Assembly: GCA_030141605.1 (NCBI GenBank)
Contig: JAQGDQ010000538.1
Coordinates: 84,807-148,806 of the forward strand
Source of the DNA: Tubiluchus corallicola
Lineage: Eukaryota > Priapulida > Priapulimorpha > Priapulimorphida > Tubiluchidae
DNA length: 64,000 nucleotides
Direction of reading: 5' to 3'
The notes under the pieces were generated by a model. It was given only the letters and a program-made list of their open reading frames with translations, did not search any database and was not told where the DNA came from. Of the stretch, positions 58,501-62,800 are shown one piece after another; positions within the stretch are counted from its first letter, which is position 1; each line of letters begins with the position of its first letter. The position numbers and the translations under genes are program-made.

Positions 58501-59863
58501 TGGTTTCAGCCTACTATATTTACATCGCACCAAGGCATGTATATATTTATCACTCCAAGGCTCCGATGCTTTCATACGGTCTTAGAAAATATTCTATATT
58601 TTATGGAAACAAGAATAGAACAACAGGGAGACTACTCAGACTAAACTAAAAACCCACTTTAACAGTAGTATCAATAGGGAAACGGATCTGTTTGATTTCA
58701 AATTCCACTCAGGGACTTTTTACTAAGTGACCAATAAGGATGCATAGTGATTAATGTTATGCCTTTGATTCTTCTTTGTCATGTAGTTGCTAGTTCTCTG
58801 TTTTTTTATTATATAAATAGTAGACAGCAGTCATTCAGGTAATAGGTAGAGTCGAAAATTTGTAGAAACTGAAAATAATGTTTACAAATTATTGATTTAT
58901 TAATATTTCAGACCAAGCACAAGATAGTTTTGCAGGGCCTTTGCACTGGTACTTTTATGTCTCAGATTGATGTGGTTTGGAGCTAAAAGAACAATAACAC
59001 TGCTATACTCATTCATGACACGTCTATTTAGCAAAAGTGACAAAAGCGCGTGATAAGTAGCTCACCTGAAACATCCACTATCACTTCTATTGACTTCATG
59101 TGCGTCGGATCACTTGTTCCATTTAAAAAGATTTGGCAATACCACTTGCCATTGTCTTCAATATCAGCATTCTGAACGTCCAGTGAATGATTTACTCTAT
59201 CTGAAAGCTCTACCGTAGTCAAATTGTACCTCGAATTTTGATCTACATCAACTTCTGTTCTGTCTTTGAACCACTTAACCTCAATGTCCTAACATCCAAT
59301 AAGAAATAGCAAAAAATCTACCAAATCTGGGTAAATTGGGTAGGACACCTTTACGAGGTGGAAGAAAAGTAGTGGTCACAGTATGTGAGAGATTGACAGA
59401 GATTGACAGTAGCGTCTCATCTCAGAAGATTATATATCCTTAATGATGAGCTAGATTCTTGTACAACAACGCCTACTACATTAAGTTGTGGTACTGCCAC
59501 AAAGTACTTGATCCGGGAATCCATAGTATGTAATTTTTTCATCTTGTGTTCTACATATTTTTTCACCAGTAAAACTGGATAACAGAAGCCAGTACAAAAA
59601 ATATGGGAAAACATAAAATAGTAGGCATGAAAAATGAAATCTCAGTAATGTCAGGGAAATTATGACACAGCAATGGATAGCACAGGTATAAATATAGATG
59701 TAAGACTGAGCAGATCAATCGTTTCATTATTAAACATAATTTTGGTCGAACACATTTACCTCAGAAGGAAGGCTTTTTGGGCGATAATAGTGACAAGCCA
59801 AAGAGAATGAGTCACCCCTGAGTAATTCAGAATGCTCCTTTGGATCTTGAAGTATACGTATGC
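10507..59863 (-). CDS. PKD1-like: Polycystin-1-like protein with two Ig, EGF-like, PKD/REJ, Cys-rich insert, two PLAT domains, GPS and 11 TM segments (43 exons, 5' incomplete)
   Basis: Gene-level entry. The joined exons give about 2,811 codons. Approximate positions counted from the first visible residue: Ig 1-109, Ig 110-214, EGF-like 215-250, hydrophobic segment 251-275, PKD/REJ ectodomain 276-1170, 32-Cys insertion about 1240-1480, PLAT-1 1491-1617, GPS 1640-1680, TM1 about 1700-1725, PLAT-2 1745-1860, TM2 1912-1957, TM3 1960-1994, TM4-5 about 2110-2200, TM6 2270-2290, polycystin (TOP) domain 2290-2470, TM7-11 and pore 2480-2745, acidic tail to 2810. Family knowledge: polycystin-1 proteins are GPS-autocleaved 11-TM receptors that pair with polycystin-2 channels, often on cilia. 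Spacing, phases and motifs agree across nearly all exons. Weak points are the 47.4/50.7 kb join, the 43.57 kb micro-exon, the 37.15 kb donor and the missing 5' exon. It could be two overlapping transcription units: an Ig-EGF gene, and a PKD1L gene starting at 54.88 kb. Confidence 0.9.
12106..12288 (-). CDS. PKD1-like: Polycystin-like exon (polycystin-mucolipin/TOP domain)
   Basis: Phase 1 to 1. It encodes TCSIHPIMEPFGRDCVGPYK, then a YRSGWRYRQYP segment and TLPFLG. The paired cysteines and the W-x-Y run are typical of the polycystin domain between TM6 and TM7. Donor CTTG|GTAAGA. Confidence 0.92.
12985..13592. repeat. MITE-like inverted-repeat segment in intron
   Basis: A perfect 16-bp inverted repeat (GTCTACAGCTACCTCA at 12985-13000 and its complement at 13577-13592) bounds about 600 bp that is less AT-rich than its surroundings. 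I saw no target-site duplication. Confidence 0.4.
13992..14157 (-). CDS. PKD1-like: Polycystin-like exon (start of TOP domain)
   Basis: Phase 0 to 1. It reads VKDVETMWDYINNTLEPSLF and then WLVSVPRLRQLRASDG. The P-R-x-RQLR motif is the hallmark of the polycystin domain. Donor GATG|GTGAGT. Confidence 0.93.
14568..14643 (-). CDS. PKD1-like: Polycystin-like short exon after TM6
   Basis: 76 nt, phase 2 to 0, encoding SYMVTKTVEDIVVNAVYRGR then TKFTD. Its position between the TM6 exon and the TOP-domain exon, and its exact phases, support it. Donor GAC|GTTAGT. Confidence 0.85.
14941..15120 (-). CDS. PKD1-like: Polycystin-like exon with TM6
   Basis: Phase 2 to 2. A basic juxtamembrane segment (NPPDESKLIEARRERKRQRK) leads into TM6 (ELFLFGFFILMLSNIITYF). 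The PPDE...AR...K pattern is conserved in polycystin-1 proteins ahead of TM6. Donor CCAG|GTAAAG. Confidence 0.92.
15238..15915. mobile_element. piggyBac-type MITE candidate
   Basis: Both ends carry the perfect 16-bp inverted repeat TTAACTCCTTCAGGAC / GTCCTGAAGGAGTTAA, so TTAA flanks each end as in piggyBac insertions. A second, perfect 21-bp inverted repeat sits inside (15552-15572 and 15648-15668). There is no transposase frame. Confidence 0.6.
15916..18085. other. PKD1-like: Intron with unassigned less AT-rich stretch
   Basis: Intron between the TM6 exon and the TM4-5 exon. The part at about 16250-16800 is less AT-rich and has an 82-codon + frame without recognisable features. I see no exon in phase. 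Confidence 0.5.
18086..18702 (-). CDS. PKD1-like: Polycystin-like exon with cytoplasmic loop, TM4 and TM5
   Basis: 617 nt, phase 0 to 2. The first ~90 residues are a hydrophilic loop with clustered basics (PRKIKRRRTTIVKRKRS). Then LPWWCVYIGWVLVCSSALVC gives TM4 and VDPVQVILIALFFSLL gives TM5, followed by an acidic EELKEKHVY segment. LPWW..Y..W is diagnostic of the PKD1 family. Confidence 0.95.
19006..19120 (+). mobile_element. LINE reverse-transcriptase fragment
   Basis: Reads VNEIKTGTPQGSVIGPTLLL then LLNDIT. This is the RT block G-x-PQGS-x-x-GP...NDI of non-LTR retrotransposons. It breaks off at a stop and is a dead fragment in an intron, antisense to the host gene. Confidence 0.75.
19299..19386 (-). 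CDS. PKD1-like: Polycystin-like exon, cytoplasmic loop after TM3
   Basis: 88 nt, phase 2 to 0. It encodes PSFTRLAGLFKKKPKRGVSS and NIIYHPEMQ, a lysine-rich loop. Acceptor TTTGCAG, donor CAG|GTATTG. The call rests on phase and position rather than a motif. Confidence 0.8.
19681..19792 (-). CDS. PKD1-like: Polycystin-like exon with TM3
   Basis: 112 nt, phase 1 to 2. TTGVITWMINLAIVCLFRLS is TM3 ending in the family's LFR motif. Donor GCAA|GTAAGC. Confidence 0.92.
20485..20620 (-). CDS. PKD1-like: Polycystin-like exon with TM2
   Basis: 136 nt, phase 0 to 1. RSSCALSLLLTMMLGNIMFY is a textbook PKD1-family TM2 (R-x-C...L...ML.N.MFYG). It is followed by an acidic loop and RFSWSQLSIG. Confidence 0.95.
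20868..20975 (-). CDS. PKD1-like: Polycystin-like exon between PLAT-2 and TM2
   Basis: 108 nt, phase 0 to 0. It encodes GFVHFFSSKTLEDFQDGHLW, then LSIFLRPPHSHFTRVQ. The HLWLS...RP..S.FTRVQ(R) string is strongly conserved just before TM2. The acceptor at 20976 was preferred to the nearer TTCAAG because only it keeps phase. Confidence 0.93.
21980..22118 (-). CDS. PKD1-like: Polycystin-like exon, C-terminal half of PLAT-2
   Basis: Phase 2 to 0. FLRKVVITDVQEDASWCFLC followed by NKWLAVDRGL is the canonical end of the intracellular PLAT/LH2 domain (FL..V...D.......F.CN.WLAV). Confidence 0.95.
22811..22970 (-). CDS. PKD1-like: Polycystin-like exon, middle of PLAT-2
   Basis: Phase 1 to 2. It reads ILSDKNRPIMCAGAQDWFLL and then LGDLTSIVIWHDNSGKHPSW. 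The IWHDNSG motif is the signature of PLAT domains in polycystins. Confidence 0.95.
23281..23377. repeat. AT-rich palindrome (31-bp perfect arms)
   Basis: Arms at 23281-23311 and 23347-23377 are exact reverse complements separated by 35 bp of TA-rich sequence. It lies in the intron between PLAT-2 exons. Confidence 0.9.
23437..23605. repeat. Diverged local tandem duplication
   Basis: The string with GGTGAAAATTAATTTTGA followed by ATGTGGTATGGTAGAT occurs twice, about 95 bp apart. An inverted partial copy sits just to the left near 23405-23425. This may be the debris of a MITE. Confidence 0.6.
24633..24727 (-). CDS. PKD1-like: Polycystin-like exon, N-terminal strands of PLAT-2
   Basis: Phase 2 to 1. 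It encodes IRVHRSSVKHTNTLVKVAVL and CMSGKLTGIYT. This fits the first two PLAT strands, although the usual G-A/S-GT before the second strand is here HTNT. The donor was set at CACAT|GTTTGT because it joins the next exon in phase; the open frame beyond it is read-through. Confidence 0.75.
25081..25204 (+). mobile_element. Penelope-like element GIY-YIG endonuclease fragment
   Basis: Reads VVQKYTCQTCNALYIGKNSR then HLHRSLN. This matches the C..C....YIG.T.R.L pattern of the GIY-YIG endonuclease in Penelope-like retroelements. The frame ends shortly after; the sequence to about 25400 may be further decayed element. Confidence 0.6.
26064..26110 (-). CDS. PKD1-like: Polycystin-like micro-exon between TM1 and PLAT-2
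   Basis: 47 nt, phase 0 to 2, encoding NNKSNLKDQETRGPT. It links the basic post-TM1 stretch to PLAT-2. The alternative donor at 26054 would introduce an in-frame stop. Support is phase and position only. Confidence 0.65.
26188..26418 (-). CDS. PKD1-like: Polycystin-like exon: end of GPS motif and TM1
   Basis: 231 nt, phase 0 to 0. It completes the GPS with MHCVCYHMTTFAGSF: C-x-C-x-H-M|T, where most GPS motifs have H-L|T/S. After about 25 residues comes TM1, NPVTVLLVVLIWIIYFVLLV, then the basic stop-transfer YSYRKDK. Confidence 0.95.
27994..28230. repeat. Left arm of a large inverted repeat flanking two exons
   Basis: About 237 bp whose reverse complement recurs at 29113-29342 with roughly 85% identity by eye. 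Recognisable shared blocks include TTAGTGCAAACTACAA, GCAGGTATGGCATGG and AGCAAATTGGAATTATTAC in the right-arm orientation. Confidence 0.85.
28594..28697 (-). CDS. PKD1-like: Polycystin-like exon: first half of GPS motif
   Basis: 104 nt, phase 1 to 0. FTVGFYNSRCVYWDEKNEEF and RSEGCL give the GPS opening C-x-x-W...GC, which joins directly to the C-x-C-x-H-M-T exon. This fixes the position of the autoproteolysis site. Confidence 0.93.
28849..28969 (-). CDS. PKD1-like: Polycystin-like exon: C-terminal strands of the extra PLAT-1 domain
   Basis: 121 nt, phase 0 to 1. LIIELGYLVYTCPCMRWFIG then DNVQTLPCYLEANNT. The Y..(F/C)PC.RW ending is the usual PLAT terminus, here upstream of the GPS. Donor CAG|GTGTGT. 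Confidence 0.85.
29113..29342. repeat. Right arm of the large inverted repeat
   Basis: Partner of 27994-28230. The ~880 bp between the arms contain the exons for the end of PLAT-1 (28849-28969) and the start of the GPS (28594-28697). Confidence 0.85.
29685..29950. repeat. Diverged tandem repeat, period about 147 bp
   Basis: Two similar copies (around 29685-29800 and 29832-29950) share ACTGTCTA, CATATG-like, CACTAAAAG/CATTAAAAG, TTAGTCATGCC/TTAACCATGCC and AAATTATTxTGAAT in the same order. A third partial copy may follow. Confidence 0.5.
30600..30720. repeat. Short local repeat with TCTAGTTAGCTyGAxATAT units
   Basis: CTAGTTAGCTCGAAATAT and CTAGTTAGCTTGAGATAT recur about 50 bp apart with related CTCGAG-containing pieces. 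It is intronic. Confidence 0.5.
31291..31402 (-). CDS. PKD1-like: Polycystin-like exon: middle of PLAT-1
   Basis: 112 nt, phase 2 to 0. VDWFEKKNVAVGTILNVTIW, then EDNSGLAPGWLLEKVNQ. W-x-DNSGL.P.W.L..V is the PLAT consensus core. Confidence 0.9.
31866..31922. repeat. (TG)n-rich microsatellite
   Basis: Interrupted GTGTGTGCG repeats in the intron between PLAT-1 exons. Confidence 0.9.
32536..32683 (-). CDS. PKD1-like: Polycystin-like exon: N-terminal strands of PLAT-1
   Basis: 148 nt, phase 1 to 2. TADVTHSGTSAVVYVVIHGS then FLDNHERA. The SGTSA-V-V motif is the PLAT start (G-x-GT-x-A-x-V). Confidence 0.87.
33980..34928 (-). CDS. PKD1-like: Polycystin-like long exon with 32-cysteine insertion
   Basis: 949 nt, phase 0 to 1, open throughout. 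It begins with a non-Cys segment (VVFKLHQRPTLADFEDDADV...) resembling the pre-GPS beta region of polycystins. Then 32 cysteines occur within about 230 residues, with several N-x-S/T sites. A run of eight aspartates, encoded by a GAT-rich repeat, separates two blocks that both contain C-x6-C-x7-C-x6-C-x3-C and C-x3-C-x6-C. I recognise no named domain. The cysteine density recalls GDNF-receptor-like or other disulphide-rich folds, but I cannot assign one. Confidence 0.88.
34929..36387. other. PKD1-like: Intron, nothing recognised
   Basis: AT-rich intron upstream of the Cys-rich exon. It has a TA-rich stretch at about 36105-36160 but no exon-like or element-like features. Confidence 0.5.
36388..36530 (-). 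CDS. PKD1-like: Polycystin-like ectodomain exon (post-REJ/GAIN-like region)
   Basis: 143 nt, phase 1 to 0. It encodes GVASFFTNNTGTLTDKDITV then NYVMLAARELPDNVALK. Acceptor TTTTTGCAG, donor AAG|GTAAGT. Beta-strand-like content with N-glycosylation sites fits the region between REJ and GPS. Confidence 0.85.
36613..36757 (-). CDS. PKD1-like: Polycystin-like ectodomain exon with NPY/F motif
   Basis: 145 nt, phase 0 to 1. LATSKVNPYFWHKSSEGINT, then LEITGVNGSSLAFSAPIQFF. Polycystin-1 proteins carry a comparable NPF-type motif shortly after the REJ region. Confidence 0.87.
37153..37256 (-). CDS. PKD1-like: Polycystin-like ectodomain exon
   Basis: Phase 1 to 0. DSEIDMGGNAGHFKIPPADL, ending DETVEITV. 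The donor was placed at GTT|GTGTAT because it gives phase 0 for the next exon. The frame stays open to another donor at 37065, which would add a hydrophobic stretch but breaks phase. Confidence 0.7.
37770..38270. mobile_element. Non-autonomous hAT element (MITE)
   Basis: 501 bp with terminal inverted repeats CAGGGGTGTGCAAA / TTTGCACACCCCTG and GCGGCCCGC-type subterminal repeats. It is flanked by the perfect 8-bp target-site duplication ATCTAAGG (37762-37769 and 38271-38278). No transposase frame. It sits in the intron between exons 37153-37256 and 39539-39689. Confidence 0.95.
39539..39689 (-). CDS. PKD1-like: Polycystin-like ectodomain exon
   Basis: 151 nt, phase 0 to 1. DKSVSIIDTISSVIKDKKRK then ETDTITVTVDKKEVDEIGG. 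It is helical, lysine-rich sequence followed by beta-rich sequence. Support is splice sites (TTAACAG, GGAG|GTATCT), phase and position. Confidence 0.8.
39781..39986. repeat. Direct tandem duplication (109 and 97 bp)
   Basis: 39781-39889 and 39890-39986 are identical except that the second copy lacks 12 bp within the GGGGTTAGGGATGGGG region. Confidence 0.93.
40974..41043 (-). CDS. PKD1-like: Polycystin-like ectodomain short exon
   Basis: 70 nt, phase 2 to 0. TILAGISKIFGALENVSKTD then SEK. It continues the helical repeat character of the REJ C-terminal region. Donor AAG|GTAATG. Confidence 0.78.
42485..43110. mobile_element. Tc1/mariner-pogo-like MITE candidate
   Basis: Inverted ends GCCGCTTAATAGACTCAC (42493-42510) and the complement of GCCGCTTAATAAACTCAC (43090-43107), 17 of 18 matching. 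TA dinucleotides stand just outside both ends (42483-42484, 43111-43112). No transposase frame. The exact left terminus is uncertain. Confidence 0.55.
43176..43267 (-). CDS. PKD1-like: Polycystin-like ectodomain exon
   Basis: 92 nt, phase 0 to 2. KQVIDNLEIIGNFLKEGKDD then MNIDEAEESGQ. Acceptor CTTTTTTCAG, donor ACA|GTATGT. Helical sequence typical of the segment following the REJ core. Confidence 0.8.
43567..43626 (-). CDS. PKD1-like: Possible 60-nt cassette exon of the polycystin-like gene
   Basis: Reads AAHILALARARRSAFETLRR between a good acceptor (TTTTTTAAAG) and the weaker donor AGG|GTTTGA. It is phase 0 to 0, so inclusion or skipping would not change the frame. There is no diagnostic motif. 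Confidence 0.45.
43842..43961 (-). CDS. PKD1-like: Polycystin-like ectodomain exon (REJ C-terminal helices)
   Basis: 120 nt, phase 0 to 0. IRNSLLDVLSQLPASSIQAW then NVGEDGLSEAN. The (I)RN-x-L...L...L pattern is shared with the polycystin-1 REJ-adjacent region. Confidence 0.85.
44260..44354 (-). CDS. PKD1-like: Polycystin-like ectodomain exon
   Basis: 95 nt, phase 1 to 0. VSHLIHLATFLLNDLKPLGN then ETTEINQLKIE. Perfect GTAAGT donor. Helical region after the REJ core. Confidence 0.82.
44488..44611 (-). CDS. PKD1-like: Polycystin-like ectodomain exon
   Basis: 124 nt, phase 0 to 1. VYPYEYGKTWDTALDRIKDV then LVRKMKTLLDSGDIMG. Perfect GTAAGT donor; acceptor GTGTAG. Confidence 0.82.
44783..44928 (-). 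CDS. PKD1-like: Polycystin-like REJ exon
   Basis: 146 nt, phase 1 to 0. GIFLHYGAQPILPLTLLAPG then VVTLKVADSLKLAVSMEFEI. The P.L...L..G......V.V.V.D..G/K pattern is the last part of the REJ core. Confidence 0.87.
45234..45359 (-). CDS. PKD1-like: Polycystin-like REJ exon
   Basis: 126 nt, phase 1 to 1. VHEFSVHCDRYTDPDTPLSY then EFYYKTGAEDMAEE. F.V.C....D.DTPLSYEF is the classic REJ motif. Perfect GTAAGT donor. Confidence 0.92.
46510..46608 (-). CDS. PKD1-like: Polycystin-like REJ exon
   Basis: 99 nt, phase 1 to 1. ADPDSPYSGIAAYEFVLNER then PQQGRCSVSPIEG. The P..G.C.V.P..G string is REJ-specific and joins the F.V.C....D exon. The donor (GAAG|GTTCTT) is weak, but the join is motif-perfect. Confidence 0.85.
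46898..47136 (-). CDS. PKD1-like: Polycystin-like REJ exon
   Basis: 239 nt, phase 2 to 1. CVLNCGAKVDPLDQLELKAE, CTKCTNHFVFHWSL and onward to CMFEITG. C..NC......P...L.L...C..C is the REJ core. Confidence 0.93.
47409..47556 (-). CDS. PKD1-like: Polycystin-like REJ exon (5' boundary uncertain)
   Basis: LAKEQPHTVYLGFSKEDKRI then KQVIVAYEGPRPTIVIR. V...G.RP.V.I before C..NC is the REJ hallmark. The better-looking acceptor (TTTAACAG at 47557) needs a phase-1 partner, but the exon at 50711-50907 ends in phase 2. An acceptor at 47529, after GTCGAAAAG, restores phase. Either the exon is 47409-47528 or a small intervening exon was missed. Confidence 0.8.
47676..47763. repeat. Purine-rich GA/GATA microsatellite
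   Basis: GAGA-rich run followed by GATAGATAGATAGACAG in the large intron 5' of the REJ exon at 47409. Confidence 0.9.
47990..48790. other. Less AT-rich unassigned intronic segment, possible old repeat
   Basis: Base composition differs visibly from the flanks, with many CC/GG runs (for example TGGGGACCCCAAATTC). There are frames on both strands but no recognisable protein. It may be an unclassified transposable element. Confidence 0.35.
49296..49375. repeat. GAT/ATG trinucleotide repeat
   Basis: Imperfect GATGATGAT run in the intron. It produces Asp-rich and Ile-rich frames that are not genes. Confidence 0.9.
50711..50907 (-). CDS. PKD1-like: Polycystin-like REJ exon
   Basis: 197 nt, phase 0 to 2. 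GWIIIKHMFLKPVIDGGSKH, IIRWDVDVIISGNNSYDPEI and YRD-like end PNNVEAKKEFEAYR. The D...SGNNSYDPE motif fits the REJ pattern of D-x-S-x-S-x-D-P. Donor ACAG|GTGAGG. Confidence 0.88.
50998..51085. repeat. Short GTATACTAG-type minisatellite
   Basis: GATAGTATACTAGCTACTGG and related GGTATACTGGCTACAGG units recur three to four times in the intron. Confidence 0.6.
52095..52759 (-). CDS. PKD1-like: Polycystin-like exon with PKD-type and early REJ sequence
   Basis: 665 nt, phase 1 to 0. It starts DKVRSLELHIEPSSDGFYYT. The stretch HTFFKSGETMLEVVCELKIA...VHVKNRLV looks like the H.F...G.Y.V.V.A.N....V.V end of a PKD domain. The rest leads into the REJ region. The WDFGDG core of PKD is not evident, so this PKD call is a weak match. 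Confidence 0.85.
52760..54809. other. PKD1-like: Intron between hydrophobic exon and PKD/REJ exon
   Basis: About 2 kb, AT-rich. The part at 54000-54560 is less AT-rich and ends in a diverged ~16-bp repeat of ACATTTGGGCAAGG-like units (about 54483-54570). No exon was seen. Confidence 0.5.
54810..54884 (-). CDS. PKD1-like: 75-nt hydrophobic exon: signal peptide of an internal-start transcript or extra TM segment
   Basis: Phase 1 to 1 (25 codons). It encodes SMIVIMIIIILAGLAALVAL then MLGFG. The methionine is the third residue of the joined frame. It could be (a) a first coding exon whose ATG at 54879-54881 opens a signal peptide, making the PKD1L gene start here; (b) a membrane segment between the EGF and PKD parts; or (c) an alternatively used cassette, since skipping keeps frame. 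Acceptor CCTCCAG, donor TTTG|GTATGA. Confidence 0.7.
55410..55517 (-). CDS. PKD1-like: EGF-like domain exon
   Basis: 108 nt, phase 1 to 1, one complete EGF-like module. DACLPNPCVHGRCKYLPGGN, then YTCTCDAKYIGVNCTE. Six cysteines in EGF spacing with G-x-C and Y-x-G-x-x-C. Donor GAAG|GTAATT. Confidence 0.92.
55557..56115 (-). mobile_element. 3' end of a non-LTR retrotransposon (LINE) with (GAA)n tail
   Basis: Minus-strand translation, with shifts and stops, gives YDSEMSG...EINVFHRGLLRKILKVKWP, then RIRRLRWVGHFMRLPK, then AADRKQWSALIKDRG. These are the typical C-terminal landmarks of LINE ORF2 (YGSE.W, FHR..LR.IL.I.W, RLRW.GH..R, A.DR..W..L). It ends in a GAA microsatellite, as LINE 3' ends often do. 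It lies in the intron between the EGF and Ig-2 exons, same orientation as the gene. Confidence 0.85.
56415..56628 (-). CDS. PKD1-like: Immunoglobulin-like domain 2, second half
   Basis: 214 nt, phase 0 to 1. LRWYRNSTLV gives the Ig tryptophan. NLAIINAQMEDAAEWHCELE gives the D-A-A-x-W-x-C version of the D-x-G-x-Y-x-C motif. It ends KIASVTVR. Confidence 0.9.
56787..56898. repeat. Small hairpin MITE-like element
   Basis: About 110 bp. The left part GGGCCGGTTTTACAAAG...GTCACTAAGTTAAC mirrors the right part, which complements GGGCCCGGTTTCATAAAG...GTCACTAATTTAAC. It makes an almost full-length imperfect hairpin. Confidence 0.65.
57919..58019 (-). CDS. PKD1-like: Immunoglobulin-like domain 2, first half
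   Basis: 101 nt, phase 1 to 0. EWAIIIQPKSQEVPLGEGFI then MHCKVFFPPNEQFS. First Ig cysteine within the L-G-E-x-F-x-x-x-C pattern. Perfect splice sites (TTTTAG, TCT|GTAAGG). Confidence 0.87.
59066..59288 (-). CDS. PKD1-like: Immunoglobulin-like domain 1, second half
   Basis: 223 nt, phase 0 to 1. DIEVKWFKDRTEVDVDQNSR, LDVQNADIEDNGKWYCQIF and IEVIVDVS. W-F-K-D and D-N-G-x-W-Y-C are classic Ig motifs. Donor TCAG|GTGAGC. Confidence 0.92.
59760..59863 (-). CDS. PKD1-like: Immunoglobulin-like domain 1, first half (most 5' exon seen)
   Basis: 104 nt, phase 1 to 0. IRILQDPKEHSELLRGDSFS then LACHYYRPKSLPSE. R-G-D-S-F-x-L-x-C carries the first Ig cysteine. It needs at least one upstream exon ending in phase 1 (start codon, signal peptide), which I did not find. 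Confidence 0.87.
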
Positions 59864-62800
59864 CTAAAAATTTACAAACAGCCCAAGTATAACAGACAGC
59901 TTAGTTACACAACAAGAATAAACAAGAAAATGATTTGTTTTTTAATACTATCAGTATAGACGAGTGTACCTTGTTTTACAAACTAATTTTCAGCCCTGTT
60001 TTCAAGCAGCCTATTCTCAATGTGCCAAGTGATTTGAGAAAACTGTAGTTAAAACTGTAGAAAAAAAACTAAATCCTGCACTTCAGATTCAGATTTCAGA
60101 TACAGAATGGCTGGTTCTACATAGCCATGAATTTATATCGTACATAATGGACAACTGTCGGAAGAACACTATGAATATTGTTTAAATTCACAGTTCTCAC
60201 GCGGCATTTAAAGCACATAATGTCATTTGTAATTCACATAGACCTGCCACTGTACTGTTGCTTAAATTTCTGACATTTCATTGTGCTACTTTCTGCAACA
60301 GTGATATATGTAACTTGATAAGGTGCAAAAGTCTCATATATGTAGTCATCAAAAATTATTGCACTTCAAAGCCCAAACACATAGCTGGTCTTTACAAGCT
60401 GCCATGCTGAGTTATACGATATAACTTAGCCACACCTACTTTCCGAAAATTATTCTTAAATGTATAGTAAAAAGTATATGAAATGGACCCTAACCATCAA
60501 CTTGGTTAAGTCACACAGTAGAAATTATGAAAATATGAAAACTGTTATTTCAAATTTATTAAAAGTGATTAGTGTAATGAATTAAAAGAATAAAAAGAGA
60601 GCCAAAATGGGTAAAAATGAAACCTGAAACTTTAATCAAAATGACCAGAGTGTAATAAAAATTGCATACAGAAAATGCTGCATATTGCAATTGTATACAG
60701 TGAAAAAATATTAATAGGGTGCTAAAGATTTTTCTTCTAGCTTATAAATACGGAATTCTTTACAATTAATTGTAAACTTGTCTATTTATTTAAAATGAAA
60801 AATTATCACTTACAAGTTACTGGATGGCTCAAGTTTTCTAAATGCACTCATTAGAGATCTCTTTAATATACATCATTAAAAGAACTCAAATGCAAATCTG
60901 GCACAGTAAAAAAGAACAAACTTAAATAGAGTCAAATAACAGCACTTACATATTCCATATTTCAAAGTTAATAAACAAAAATAAATATATTATACCTTTC
61001 AATTGAATAGTTTTGTATACATACATGTTCTCTTGTTCATTTTACGCATAATGTCTTTTCTGAACTTTTTCAAATTATCCACTCTAACAATGTCTATACT
61101 TAATGACCAAAAGCTACATGTCTACGCAATAGCTTTTCATTAATTTGACTCCTTTGACCAAATGACCCATCTAAGTGACTAAGATATGTCCAAAAAATGT
61201 TTTCACTGTGCAGTACCTGACGAAGCATAGTGCCAATTGTCCACCATATTCAACGAGGTACACTTTTTTACTTGACAGAGCAGTATAGCAATAGATACAC
61301 TTAACAACCAGAAGTTTGTCATTGTCAACACTAAACTTTAATCTAGAACAAAATAACATATTTTTCACTTGCAAGTTTGCAACATCAGATTTTTTTACAA
61401 TAAACAAAAAAATACATGATTTTTAAATATGGATATACTAACTATACTGTCACAGAATAGTTAAAGTTTTTTTTACCAGGACTTTAATAAAACTCATATA
61501 AAAATAAGAAAAAATAAAATAAAATAAAGGAAGAATTAATTGCCTGGGATCACAAGTAAACTTAGTACTGTACTGTAAACCGGAAAAAGTGCAAGCTAAA
61601 TTTTGGGAATCCGGCTTCAAAGCCTTGTTTATGAAGTGAAATTTGGCATTCCAGAAATGTGTAAAAACCAGTGCCTTCTCTAATAATCCTAGTATTGCCA
61701 CATTGCCAGCTGAATCTACCACAAAAGACTAGGGCAGATAAAATGAAAGCTATGTAACAACTAATACTAGCATTTCCTTGTTACACTTATGTGTAGTTGC
61801 ATAAATATATAAAAAAGTAAAAAAGAGGAAAATTGAGATTTCCTTTATAAAACTATAAAACTTGTTCTATAAAACTTTTGGCTTTACAAATTGAACGCGT
61901 ACTATCGAACAAAGCTACAAAAAGCCAATAGTAACTTGAATCTTGAATACTTTAATAATTTATGCATGTAAAAAATTTTGCATCTGGCCTTCTTAGCAAA
62001 CTTTGCAAATGTTTCCAGCAAATATAAACTTTATCGTTTACAGTGAATTACATGAGATACAAATGCTACTAAAATGCATTTGTTTGGAACTTTTCACTAG
62101 CACTTCACTGGCAAGTTCACAAATTTATGAACAGTTTAGAGCCAATAGTAATGTTAACAGTGCTATAATGACATGCATCCACTGCAGCTACTAGGCACAT
62201 AATAAGTTATGTATAACTTCATTTAAAATATGTCACCATCTAAGTGAAAAATGTTATCAACTTATGAAATTTTCGCTATAAGACTGAGTAGATTATTAGT
62301 CACAGTCTAGTTAATACAAGCAGAATAAATACAAGTAATACACAGTATAGAAACAATGGAGTAGCTAATAGGGCAGCAAATGCTCCATGGAGCACATTTT
62401 TCAAAATTGGCATCTTTTCAACAACCTGCCTCATTAATTTATTTGACAAACCTGCCTCGATTTACTTGCATTTACACAACTCATTTGTCAAGGTTGAGCA
62501 TGTCTGTTGTGGCATAGACGAAAATATAATTGCTTCATTTGCCACAGCACCTTCTTGGTACGTGTCACAACGCTTTTTATGTGCTTGCTTCCGCTAACTT
62601 TAGAATCTAGCTTCACCCCTGATTTTAAGTTTTTAGCAGCTGAAAGTGAAAACACACTCACTGTTGTGCTGTGCAACAGTGAACAGAATAAATTATTTTG
62701 AAAAAGTGCAAACAATAATAACTCCTGTGCTTGAAACAGAAATGATGATATATGTAGATGATATCTAGTAATGTATATACTATTAAATGACTGGTTAAAA

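Noticed and set aside
61171-61722. Two minus-strand frames upstream of Ig-1 as possible 5' exons
   Set aside because: No signal peptide or Ig-like pattern, and no phase-1 donor at a sensible place.
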